Source of the DNA: Sva-07 sp963828415
Lineage (GTDB): Bacteria; Actinomycetota; Acidimicrobiia; Acidimicrobiales; Ilumatobacteraceae
Length of the DNA: 64,000 nucleotides
Direction of reading: 5' to 3'
Assembly: GCA_963828415.1 (NCBI GenBank)
Contig: CAWHEI010000003.1
Location: 558,001 to 622,000 of the forward strand
Below the pieces are notes generated by a model. The model was not told the DNA's origin. It saw only the letters and a program-made list of their open reading frames with translations, and did not search any database. Positions within the stretch are counted from its first letter, which is position 1. Each line of letters opens with the position of its first letter. Positions 35,065-42,829 of this stretch are shown piece by piece. A program made the position numbers and the translations under genes.

Positions 35065-35093
35065 GGTTAGACCGCCGACCCCACTGTTAGCAA
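35064..35093 (-). promoter_or_regulatory. groES-groEL promoter
   Basis: On the minus strand TTGCTA (35093-35088) and TAACCT (35069-35064) are separated by 18 bp. The -35 box overlaps one half of CIRCE copy 2 and the -10 box touches CIRCE copy 1, so HrcA on either site would hinder RNA polymerase. The predicted leader is about 85-90 nt. Confidence 0.65.
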
Positions 35094-35113
35094 CCGCCCC
35101 CCGAGAGTGCTAA
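35087..35113 (-). promoter_or_regulatory. CIRCE operator, upstream copy
   Basis: TTAGCAACC-N9-GAGTGCTAA, with two mismatches to the CIRCE consensus, both in the left half, and a perfect right half. It covers the -35 box of the groES promoter. Two CIRCE sites at one promoter also occur at groESL of other actinobacteria. Confidence 0.85.
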
Positions 35114-35124
35114 CGCCACGACCC

Positions 35125-35175
35125 CGAAAAATGCCTCGTTTGTCGCGCTGAGCGCGACAAACCGGGCATTTTTCG
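35125..35175. repeat. Compound palindrome with GCGCTGAGCGCGACAAA core
   Basis: Outer arms CGAAAAATGCC/GGCATTTTTCG and an inner palindrome TTTGTCGCGCTGAGCGCGAC plus AAA (35139-35161). It shares its core with 11972-12020. It lies between the groES promoter region and the truncated MazF-like frame and may insulate them. Confidence 0.65.
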
Positions 35176-35201
35176 GGCCGGGGCGGTCGGGTCTCTCCGG
35201 A

Positions 35202-35468
35202 TTGTCTACACGGGGTCCACCAGCAACCTTCGGCGCGAACTCTCCCTTCGTGATCGCGTGCCCGCTGACCACCCGATCTCGCGGGCTCTCACTCCACGTC
35301 GAGATCGAACCGACCAGGGACAACGGCCTCGACGAGGTCAGCTACGTCCAGTGCGAATTGATCCGCTCGGTCAACGCTGCCCGTCTCGTCCATCGCTTCG
35401 GGGCAATCGAGCCGTCGGCATCCCGCCACGTCGCCGACGTCGTCACGACGCTGCTCTCGCCCGGATGA
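35202..35468 (+). pseudogene. MazF/PemK-type toxin, N-terminally truncated
   Basis: An 88-residue frame whose sequence fits the C-terminal two thirds of a MazF endoribonuclease: FVIACPLTTRSRGLSLHVEI, LDEVSYVQCELIRSVNAARL and HRFGAIEPSASRHVADVVTT. The first ~33 residues of the family (the RGDIW...RPALVV segment with active-site residues) are missing; in their place is the palindrome at 35125-35175. There is no antitoxin gene. The only start is a TTG at 35202, so it is probably a dead remnant. Its end overlaps the convergent maf gene by 26 bp. Confidence 0.55.
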
Positions 35469-36042
35469 GGGCGAGCGTCTCCGCCAGCGGGAGGCCGATC
35501 ACGTTGGTCACGCTGCCGTCGATGCGTTCGACGAATGCGCCCGCTGCGGCCTGGATCCCGTACGCACCGGCCTTGCCGGCGTGCTCACCGGTCGTGAGGT
35601 ACCACTCGATCGCAGAGTCGGTCAGCTCGACGAACTGCACGGCCGTCTCGACCACACGGGTCGTGGTTCCCGGAGACCTGGGCTCGGGGAACCAGACGAC
35701 GCTCACGCCGGTGTGGACGAGGTGCGTGCGTCCGGACAGGAGTCGCAGCATGCGGCGGGCGTCGGCATCGTCGACGGGCTTCTCGAGGATCTGGCCGTCG
35801 ACGTCCACCGTGGTGTCGGCGGCGACCACGATCGCCTCCGTGTCGAGTCGATCAGCGACCACACGGGCCTTCTCGGCCGACAGTCGCGCCACGTAGGCGG
35901 CCGGCGCCTCTCCGGGGTGAGTCGACTCGTCGATGTCTGCCGGGACGACGTCGAACTCCAACCCGACCGAACGCAGGAGTTCGGATCGGCGGGGCGACGC
36001 CGACGCCAGCACCAGCCGCAATCCGTCAGGCAGCTCGATCAT
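35443..36042 (-). CDS. maf: Maf nucleoside-triphosphate pyrophosphatase
   Basis: A 199-residue house-cleaning enzyme that hydrolyses non-canonical or excess dNTP/UTP and may restrain division. Motifs: LVLASASPRRSELLRSVGL, VVAADTTVDVDGQILEKPVD, GEHAGKAGAYGIQ and GSVTNVIGLPLAET. The start shares one base with the stop of dus (TGATG), so the two are coupled. Confidence 0.93.
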   Translation of the reverse strand: MIELPDGLRLVLASASPRRSELLRSVGLEFDVVPADIDESTHPGEAPAAYVARLSAEKARVVADRLDTEAIVVAADTTVDVDGQILEKPVDDADARRMLRLLSGRTHLVHTGVSVVWFPEPRSPGTTTRVVETAVQFVELTDSAIEWYLTTGEHAGKAGAYGIQAAAGAFVERIDGSVTNVIGLPLAETLALIRARAAS

Positions 36043-37187
36043 CAGCCGCCGGAGAGGGCCATGACCTGGTCGTCGTCGGGGACCGAGACGTCGTGGAGCA
36101 GTTCGTCTCGGCGGTGCCCGTCGAGCCAGCCGTCGGGGAGGCTCACCTTGATCGGTCCGTTGGTGTGTCCGCGCTTGATCCGTTCGCCGCCATCGACGAT
36201 CCGGGCGGTCGGGTCGAGGCCGGCGACGATGTCCTCGAGTTCCATCATCGACTTGACCATCGAGAAGCGACGACGAACCTCAGGGCCGACGGGGTAGCCG
36301 CTCATGTACCACCCGGTGTGCTTGCGGAAGTCACGCATGGCGTGGTTCTCACCGAGGTGGCCGACCAGCAGGCGAGCATGGCGCACCATCACCTCGCACA
36401 CCTCGCCGAGCAGCCGGCTCTCGGGCACCGGACGACCGGCCAACGCTTCGACGAGGTCGCTGAACAGCCAGGGTCGGCCAAGGCACCCGCGTCCGATCAC
36501 CACACCGTCGCATCCGGTCTCGGCCATCATCCGAACGGCGTCGGACGCCTCCCAGATGTCGCCGTTGCCGAGCACCGGGATCGATCCGACGGCGTCCTTG
36601 AGTTCGGCGATGGCCTCCCAGCGCGCTTCGCCCGAGTAGTGCTGCTGGACCGTGCGGGCGTGCAGCGCGATCGACGCCACTCCCTCCTCCGCGCACACCT
36701 CGCCGGTGCGGATGTGGGTGAGCCAATCGTCGAACAACCCCATGCGGAACTTGGCGGTGACCGGCACGCCGTAGGGCGACGCGTTCGACACCGCCGCGCG
36801 CAGGATGGCACGCAGCAACTCGGGCCGTGCCGGCACCGCCGCTCCCCCGCCTCGACGGGTGACCTTGGCGGCCGGGCATCCGAAGTTGATGTCGATGTGA
36901 TCAACGCGTCCCGCGTCGCACAGTTTGGCCACCGCGCGACCCATGATCTCGGGGTCGCTGCCGTAGAGCTGCAAGCTGCGTGGATGCTCGTCGAGGGCGA
37001 AGCTGATCATCCGGTCGGTCTTGGCGTTGCCGTGCACGACGGGGGTGGCCATCACCATCTCGTTGACGTACACCAGACCGGGAGCGAACGACCGGCACAT
37101 CTCGCGGAATGGCGCGTTCGTGACGCCCGCCATCGGAGCGAGCACCACCGGAGCCGACAGCTCGAACTGACCAATCGAGAACGACAT
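36042..37187 (-). CDS. dus: tRNA-dihydrouridine synthase (DusB-type)
   Basis: A 381-residue FMN-dependent enzyme reducing uridines in tRNA D-loops. Motifs: LAPMAGVTNAPFREMCR (about residue 15), VDHIDINFGCPAAKVTRRGG with the catalytic Cys, VTAKFRMGL, HARTVQQHYSGEARWEAIAE and GNGDIWEASDAVRMM. The ATG at 37187 gives the usual FMN-barrel start; upstream codons are in the tandem repeat region. Coupled to maf downstream. Confidence 0.94.
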   Translation of the reverse strand: MSFSIGQFELSAPVVLAPMAGVTNAPFREMCRSFAPGLVYVNEMVMATPVVHGNAKTDRMISFALDEHPRSLQLYGSDPEIMGRAVAKLCDAGRVDHIDINFGCPAAKVTRRGGGAAVPARPELLRAILRAAVSNASPYGVPVTAKFRMGLFDDWLTHIRTGEVCAEEGVASIALHARTVQQHYSGEARWEAIAELKDAVGSIPVLGNGDIWEASDAVRMMAETGCDGVVIGRGCLGRPWLFSDLVEALAGRPVPESRLLGEVCEVMVRHARLLVGHLGENHAMRDFRKHTGWYMSGYPVGPEVRRRFSMVKSMMELEDIVAGLDPTARIVDGGERIKRGHTNGPIKVSLPDGWLDGHRRDELLHDVSVPDDDQVMALSGG

Positions 37188-37242
37188 GACCGCCCCAACG
37201 GTATCGGCAGGTCCGGCTGACGTTCGTCGCACGTTCGGCGCT

Positions 37243-37339
37243 GCCGGCGAGGGAAGCGCCAGCGACGAACCGGAGTCGGGCCGACCACCCGGCACGCCGG
37301 CGAGGGAAGCGCCAGCGACGAGCCGGAGTCGGGCCGACC
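37243..37339. repeat. Tandem 44-bp repeat, two copies with 53-bp period
   Basis: GCCGGCGAGGGAAGCGCCAG followed by CGACGAACCGGAGTCGGGCC and GACC occurs at 37243-37286 and again at 37296-37339 with one difference. It fills most of the gap between tsaD and dus. No protein assigned; the function may be structural (REP-like). Confidence 0.8.
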
Positions 37340-37377
37340 TGACGTGAGGTGCTGCGGCCCGCGGTGAGGCCCGACAA

Positions 37378-38445
37378 TCAAGAAAGGAACGGCAGGCGGA
37401 GGTTGGGGGTGGCGCCGACGTCGAGGGGGGTCGGGCCGTCGGAACGCAGGCGGTGCCAGCCTGCCGCTGCGATCATCGCTGCGTTGTCGGTGCACATCGC
37501 CCGGCTCGGCAGGAACCCCTGGATTCCGTCCTGCTCGCAGGCGTCGAGGATCTGTTCGCGGAGCAATGAGTTCGCGGCCACGCCACCACCGAGCACGATG
37601 CCGGTCGCACCGACCTCGGCGGCCGCACGACGAGCCTTGGTCACGAGGACGTCGACAACGGCTGCTTGGAACGAGGCTGCGACGTCATCGGACGACACAT
37701 CGGGATGCTTGCGGACGTAGTTGACGACCGCCGTCTTGAGCCCGCTGAACGAGAAGTCGTAGCCGTCGTCCATGATCGCCCTCGGAAACCTGATCGCCTC
37801 GGGGTTGCCGTCGAGCGCGGCCCGATCGATCGCGGGGCCACCCGGATAGCCGAGGTCGAGGAACCGGGCCACCTTGTCGAACGCCTCGCCCGCCGCGTCG
37901 TCGATCGTCTGGCCGACCAGCCGGTATCGACCGTGACCCTGCATTTCAACGAGCATCGTGTGACCACCCGACACGAGCATGACGAGCAGCGGGAACTCGA
38001 GAGTCGGATCCTCCAACGAGGCAGCGTAGAGATGCGCTTCCATGTGGTTGACGCCGATGAACGGGACATCCCACGCCATCGCCAGCGCCTTCGCAGCCGA
38101 CACGCCGACGAGCAACGCCCCGATCAGGCCGGGACCAACGGTGCACGCCACCGCATCGATGCGCTCCTCGTCGACGCCCGCTTCGACGATCGTGCGAGCG
38201 ATCACCGGGTTGAGCACGTCGAGGTGCGCGCGCGAGGCGATCTCCGGAACGACGCCGCCGAAGTCGGCGTGCAGGTCGACCTGCGTAGACACGACGCTCG
38301 ACACCACGTCGTAGCCGCCGAGCACGAGCGCCGCCGCTGTCTCGTCGCAGCTGGTCTCGATGCCGAGCACCAGCGTCGACTCGTCGAACGTACGAGACGT
38401 GCCTGGCACCTCTCGTACGTCGTCGCGGGGGAACGACGCGGTCAC
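37378..38445 (-). CDS. tsaD: tRNA N6-threonylcarbamoyladenosine transferase TsaD
   Basis: A 355-residue ASKHA-fold protein that, with TsaB and TsaE, puts the threonylcarbamoyl group on A37 of ANN-decoding tRNAs. Visible: LGIETSCDETAAALV (about residue 27), metal-site GVNHMEAHLYA (about 130), LVSGGHTMLVEM, FLDLGYPGGPAIDR and LGGGVAANSLLRE. The GTG start overlaps the stop codon of rimI (GTGA), giving translational coupling in the chain tsaE-tsaB-rimI-tsaD. Confidence 0.96.
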   Translation of the reverse strand: MTASFPRDDVREVPGTSRTFDESTLVLGIETSCDETAAALVLGGYDVVSSVVSTQVDLHADFGGVVPEIASRAHLDVLNPVIARTIVEAGVDEERIDAVACTVGPGLIGALLVGVSAAKALAMAWDVPFIGVNHMEAHLYAASLEDPTLEFPLLVMLVSGGHTMLVEMQGHGRYRLVGQTIDDAAGEAFDKVARFLDLGYPGGPAIDRAALDGNPEAIRFPRAIMDDGYDFSFSGLKTAVVNYVRKHPDVSSDDVAASFQAAVVDVLVTKARRAAAEVGATGIVLGGGVAANSLLREQILDACEQDGIQGFLPSRAMCTDNAAMIAAAGWHRLRSDGPTPLDVGATPNLRLPFLS

Positions 38446-39032
38446 GGCGTCCACCGTCGCTCGGCCTCGGTGCGGATCGAGTCGAGCAGCGCCCGATAGT
38501 CGTCGCCCTGGATGTCGTTGCACCACATGACGATCGCGTCCTCGGTGTTCTCGTAGTAGCGCGCCCGCACGCCTGCCGGATTGAACCCGAATCGCCGGTA
38601 CAGCTCCTGCGCGCCCGTCGACGACACTCGTACCTCCAGTGTCCAGGCGACACAGCCGCGGTCGATCGCTGCGTCGGCGAGCCCGAGCAGCAGAGCGGTC
38701 GCTGCGCCGGAGCGTTGTTGCGACGGCTCGACGGCGACATTGGTGACATGTGCTTCGTCGCCACTGAACCACAACCCGGCGTAGCCCACGATGGGTCCGC
38801 GGGCCCGCCCGTCATGACGCCGCGCAACCAGGTATCGGCGACTGCCCGATCGCACCTGGGCGAGCTCGCTCTCGAACACAGCCTGCGACCACGGCTTCGG
38901 GTAGCTGACCAGTTCGATCGCCATGACGCCGCGGCGGAGATCCCGACGCTGCATCGGCTCGATCGCGTACTGCCCGATGGTCGACTGACCGCCGCCATCG
39001 TCGCGTCGTAGGAGCCGCTCGATCACGCTCAT
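38442..39032 (-). CDS. rimI: Ribosomal protein-alanine N-acetyltransferase RimI
   Basis: A 196-residue GNAT protein between tsaB and tsaD, the usual actinobacterial position. The acetyl-CoA loop is VTNVAVEPSQQRSGAATALL and the C-terminal part has VRVSSTGAQELYRRFGFNPA then GVRARYYENTEDAIVMW, matching RimI. It probably acetylates the N-terminus of protein bS18 and/or has broader Nt-acetylation activity. The N-terminus may be a few residues shorter. Overlaps both neighbours by 4 bp. Confidence 0.93.
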   Translation of the reverse strand: MSVIERLLRRDDGGGQSTIGQYAIEPMQRRDLRRGVMAIELVSYPKPWSQAVFESELAQVRSGSRRYLVARRHDGRARGPIVGYAGLWFSGDEAHVTNVAVEPSQQRSGAATALLLGLADAAIDRGCVAWTLEVRVSSTGAQELYRRFGFNPAGVRARYYENTEDAIVMWCNDIQGDDYRALLDSIRTEAERRWTP

Positions 39033-39721
39033 CGGGTGGCCCTCGTCGACCAGTTGATCAGCGCGTCCGGCGCCCGCAGGTAGATCGGCTCGACCTCACG
39101 CGGGTTCACCCACTCCTCGCGCAAGGCGCGAGCGTGAGCGAGCTGGACGAGTGGTGCCGCCGAGGGGTGGGCGTCGCCGCCGATCTCGCAGCGATACCCG
39201 TCGAGAATCTCCTCGCGGTACCGCACTGCTCCGTCACCGACGCACAACACGTCCTGGCTGCGCGCGAGGAGGTCGGCGACGAGTTCCTCGACGGGGCCGA
39301 CCGTCGGTTCGGACACCTGCTGGAGCCCGCCGGGGACCTGTCGGTACATCGCGTAGAACACTTCGCTCTTGCGGGCGTCGATCACCGGCACGACCACGCG
39401 GTCGGTGTGGCGACACGGGAAGGCCAACAGGTCGAGCGATGAGATGCCGATCATCGGGATGCGCAACGCCTGTGCGATCGCCTTGGCCGCGGCCAGCCCG
39501 ACGCGCATGCCCGTGAAGAGCCCGGGTCCGACGTCGACGGCAACCACGCTGATCTCGTCGAGGTCGATGTCGGCCTGGCGCAGCAGGAACTCGATCGCGG
39601 GAACGAGGGTCTCGACGTGGCGACGACCCTTCGTGATCTCGAACAGCCCGATGACACCTTCGTGGCCGCCGACGGCGACGCTGACGCGCTCGGTTGCGGT
39701 CTCGATGCCGAGGATCAGCAT
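39029..39721 (-). CDS. tsaB: TsaB, tRNA threonylcarbamoylation complex protein
   Basis: A 230-residue ASKHA protein: MLILGIETATERVSVAVGGH, VAVDVGPGLFTGMRVGLAAA and AKAIAQALRIPMIGISSLD. It is the inactive paralogue that scaffolds TsaD. Operon order tsaE-tsaB-rimI-tsaD. Its start overlaps the end of tsaE by 7 bp and its end overlaps rimI by 4 bp. Confidence 0.95.
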   Translation of the reverse strand: MLILGIETATERVSVAVGGHEGVIGLFEITKGRRHVETLVPAIEFLLRQADIDLDEISVVAVDVGPGLFTGMRVGLAAAKAIAQALRIPMIGISSLDLLAFPCRHTDRVVVPVIDARKSEVFYAMYRQVPGGLQQVSEPTVGPVEELVADLLARSQDVLCVGDGAVRYREEILDGYRCEIGGDAHPSAAPLVQLAHARALREEWVNPREVEPIYLRAPDALINWSTRATR

Positions 39722-40251
39722 CGGAACTCCTCACATGCCTCGACCAGCCGGCTCCAACGCTGCGCCCAGTTGGCACCGCTCGCGGACATCTCGATCAACC
39801 GGGCCGAGTCGGTCAACCCCTCGATGTCGCCGACGGGCTCGTCGTCGTCGAAGAGGTCCGGCTCGAGGTGCACCACGAGGTGGTCGCCGAACAGCGCATC
39901 GGCGACGTCACCCCATTCGACCAGCACGATCCCTTGGTACTCGGCAAGCTCCTCGAGCGCCAGATCGGCGATCTCCGCGGTGCGGTCGAGCCGGTAGAGA
40001 TCGGCATGGTGAAGCGCCTTGGCACCGTGACCGAGGCCCGGAGGAAGGTCGTAGGTGTGCACGAGCGTGAACGTCGGCGAGGTGATCGGCTCGGTCACGC
40101 CCAGCGCAGCGCCGAAGCCCTTTGCGAAGGCCGTCTTGCCGGCGCCCATCTCTCCGGAGAGCACCACGAGGTCGCCCGGTCGACACAGTCCGGCCAGGGC
40201 CGCGGCGATCCCGTGCGTCTCGGCGAGCGAGGCAGCGCGCAGCTCAAGCAT
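39715..40251 (-). CDS. tsaE: TsaE, tRNA threonylcarbamoylation ATPase
   Basis: A 178-residue P-loop ATPase with Walker A VVLSGEMGAGKTAFAKGFGA (about residue 31), ITSPTFTLVHTYD, ALHHADLYRLD and IVLVEWGDVAD. It drives turnover of the TsaBD complex. ATG 40251 overlaps the end of alr by 8 bp, and its own end overlaps tsaB; the whole run is one operon. Confidence 0.95.
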   Translation of the reverse strand: MLELRAASLAETHGIAAALAGLCRPGDLVVLSGEMGAGKTAFAKGFGAALGVTEPITSPTFTLVHTYDLPPGLGHGAKALHHADLYRLDRTAEIADLALEELAEYQGIVLVEWGDVADALFGDHLVVHLEPDLFDDDEPVGDIEGLTDSARLIEMSASGANWAQRWSRLVEACEEFRC

Positions 40252-41425
40252 CGTCACGTCCCAACATGGCGCCGTCGATGCTACGAGCATGATGGCGCGG
40301 CACGCGACCACCGATGCCGCACACGATCTCGTAGCCGATCGTGCCGAGCAGGTCGGCCCAGTCCTCGGAGCGGATGACCTGCGGCCCGCCGGGCCCGTCC
40401 TGGCGCCCGATCAACACCACCTCGTCGCCGACGACGACCGCATCGTCGCCGCAGTCGACCATCAGCTGATCCATGGTGACCACACCGACGATCGGACGTC
40501 GTCGTCCGCCGATCAGCACGTGACCACCGACCTCGAACAGGCGCCGCGGCACCCCGTCGGCGTACCCGATCGGCACGGTCGCCACCGTCGTGTCGCGCTC
40601 GAAGGTGTGGCGCAGTCCATAGGAGATCCGGCTGCCTGCGCCCACCCGCTTCACGTAGGACACCCGTGCCTTCAGCGCCAGCGCCGGGTGGAGTTCGCTG
40701 CACAACTCGTCGATGCCGTGGCCAGGAGAAATCCCGTAGATCGCGATCCCGGCGCGCACGAACGAGCGGCGTGCTGCTGCGTGGGCCAAACCGCCCGCCG
40801 AGTTCGCCGTGTGGACGAGTACCCCGGGCGGCATCGACAGCGAGGCAACCGCATCGTCGAAGCGGGCGAGCTGGACGTCGGTGAAGTCGTCGTCGGGGAC
40901 GTCCGCCATCGCGAGATGCGTGAACACCCCGACGAGGCGCAGCGTCGGTGAGTGCGCCTCGAGAGCGGCGGTCACGGCGGCGAGGTCGCCGATCGCAGCG
41001 CCGACGCGTTGCATGCCGGTGTCGATCTTGAGGTGCACCGGCACCCCTTGGATTCCACGATCCTGCGCCGCCGTGGCGAGGGAGTCGATGAATCCCATCG
41101 TGTACACCGTGGCCATCAACCGGAAGCGCACGATGTCGTCAGCGGACTCTGCCGGCTGCTCGCTCAGCACCAGGATCGGTGCGTCGACGCCGGCCTCTCG
41201 GAGTTCGATCCCCTCCTGCACCAACGCCACGCAGAGGCCCTGGGCTCCCCCGTCCAACGCGGCGTGCGCCACTTCGATCGCACCGTGGCCGTAGCCGTCG
41301 GCTTTGACCACCGCCCACAGTGCGCTCGGAGCGACGACCGAACGGAGGTGTTCGACGTTGTGTCGGATCGCGCCGAGGTCGACATCGACCCAGGCCCAAC
41401 GTGCCGGTGTGAGGGGTTCGCTCAC
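40244..41425 (-). CDS. alr: Alanine racemase
   Basis: A 393-residue PLP enzyme making D-alanine for peptidoglycan. The PLP lysine is in AVVKADGYGHGAIEVAHAAL (about residue 42). Also GVFTHLAMADVPD, HTANSAGGLAH, the catalytic Tyr region RISYGLRHTFERD, VPIGYADGVPRRLF and GYEIVCGIGGRVPR. Translationally coupled upstream to nnrE/D (ATGA) and downstream to tsaE. Confidence 0.96.
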   Translation of the reverse strand: MSEPLTPARWAWVDVDLGAIRHNVEHLRSVVAPSALWAVVKADGYGHGAIEVAHAALDGGAQGLCVALVQEGIELREAGVDAPILVLSEQPAESADDIVRFRLMATVYTMGFIDSLATAAQDRGIQGVPVHLKIDTGMQRVGAAIGDLAAVTAALEAHSPTLRLVGVFTHLAMADVPDDDFTDVQLARFDDAVASLSMPPGVLVHTANSAGGLAHAAARRSFVRAGIAIYGISPGHGIDELCSELHPALALKARVSYVKRVGAGSRISYGLRHTFERDTTVATVPIGYADGVPRRLFEVGGHVLIGGRRRPIVGVVTMDQLMVDCGDDAVVVGDEVVLIGRQDGPGGPQVIRSEDWADLLGTIGYEIVCGIGGRVPRHHARSIDGAMLGRDDA

Positions 41426-42789
41426 AGCGCCTCGATCGCCGACGGGATCAGGTCGACGATGTCACCGGCGAGCAACCCGCGACGTGGTCCGCGCAGCGCT
41501 GCGTCGGCGTGGAGCCACGCGGCGCCGGCCGCGGCTCGTTCGGGAGCGACGCCGCTCGCGAGCAGCGCGCCGATCATGCCGGCGAGCACGTCCCCGGAAC
41601 CGGCGGTGGCCAAACGTTCGTCGCCGTGATCGACTACGAGGACAGCACCTCCGGGCGCCGCCACCACCGTGGAGGGGCCCTTGAGCAACACCACGACGTC
41701 GAGGTCGGCGGCGAGCGAACGCGCAGCAGCGACCCGATCGGTGCCAGGTGTGTGACCGGCGAGCAGCGAGAACTCACCGTCGTGGGGCGTGATCACCGTC
41801 GGGCGCCCCCGGGGCCGAAGCAGCGGCCCGGCGCCCTCGGCGCTCCACGCCGCCGCGAAGATGCCGTCGCCGTCGATCACCACCGGCAGGGTCGCATCGG
41901 CGATCAACGCCCGCGCCGACGCGATGGTGGCCTCGTCGCGTCCGAGACCTGGACCGATCACCAGTGCTCGGAACCGATCGAGGTCGCCGAACACCTCGTG
42001 ATGGAACTCGGCTGCCGCGATTCGTCGCTGGATGATCTCGCTACGCGCATCCGGGTCGATTCCCGGGCTCGACAGCGTCACGAGACCCGCACCCGTTCGG
42101 GCCGCCGCCTCCGCACACAGACGGCCGGCGCCGAGCATGCCCGGACTGCCCGCAACGACGCGGACGGCACCATTCCACTTGTGGGCATCGGTCGACCGGG
42201 TCGGCCACCAGGCAGCGACGTCGGTGGCCTCGACGAGGTACTGGGTCGACGACGACACGTCGAGTCCGATGTCGACGACGTCGATCACGCCGCACAACTC
42301 GCGCCCCGCGCCGAACACGAGACCTGGTTTCAGCGCCTGGAACGTCACCGTGCGGTCGGCGGCGAGGATGCCTGGGCCCGCCTCCCCGGTCGACGCATTC
42401 ACGCCGCTCGGAATGTCGACGGCGAGCACCAGCGGCCGCTGCCCGTTCGTGCCCACGATCTCGGGGGCGATCCAGTCGCCTCGAAATCCTGTGCCGTAGG
42501 CAGCATCGATCACCAGATCGCAGGGCGGCAACTTCGGCGGGCGCATCGCGGCGTCGATCAGGCGCACCTTGACCCCGCGACGCTCGAGATACATCGCGGC
42601 GGTGCGGCCGTCGCTGCCGTTGTTGCCGCCGCCGGCGAGGACGTCGACGACTCGTCCGTAAGCGCCGCCGAGCATGTCGAGCGCCACTCGTGTGGTGGCG
42701 CGGCCGGCGCGATCGATCAGCTCGTCGACCGGTTCGGGCGCGGCAGCATCGATCGCCCGCATCTCCTCCGGCGTCACGATCGGGATCAC
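41422..42789 (-). CDS. nnr: Bifunctional NAD(P)HX epimerase/dehydratase
   Basis: A 455-residue repair enzyme for hydrated NAD(P)H. The N-terminal YjeF_N epimerase domain (residues 1-205) has LAGGGNNGSDGRTAAMYLER and AVDIPSGVNASTGE. The C-terminal ADP-dependent dehydratase (215-455) has VIGPGLGRDEATIASARALI, VITPHDGEFSLLAGH and ATAGSGDVLAGMIGALLASG. GTG start at 42789. In related actinobacteria this gene usually follows acpS; here about 5.5 kb of other genes lie between. Confidence 0.94.
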   Translation of the reverse strand: MIPIVTPEEMRAIDAAAPEPVDELIDRAGRATTRVALDMLGGAYGRVVDVLAGGGNNGSDGRTAAMYLERRGVKVRLIDAAMRPPKLPPCDLVIDAAYGTGFRGDWIAPEIVGTNGQRPLVLAVDIPSGVNASTGEAGPGILAADRTVTFQALKPGLVFGAGRELCGVIDVVDIGLDVSSSTQYLVEATDVAAWWPTRSTDAHKWNGAVRVVAGSPGMLGAGRLCAEAAARTGAGLVTLSSPGIDPDARSEIIQRRIAAAEFHHEVFGDLDRFRALVIGPGLGRDEATIASARALIADATLPVVIDGDGIFAAAWSAEGAGPLLRPRGRPTVITPHDGEFSLLAGHTPGTDRVAAARSLAADLDVVVLLKGPSTVVAAPGGAVLVVDHGDERLATAGSGDVLAGMIGALLASGVAPERAAAGAAWLHADAALRGPRRGLLAGDIVDLIPSAIEAL

Positions 42790-42829
42790 GTGAGCGAGCG
42801 TAACGAAACGGGTCCGACCCCCCGCAGAC

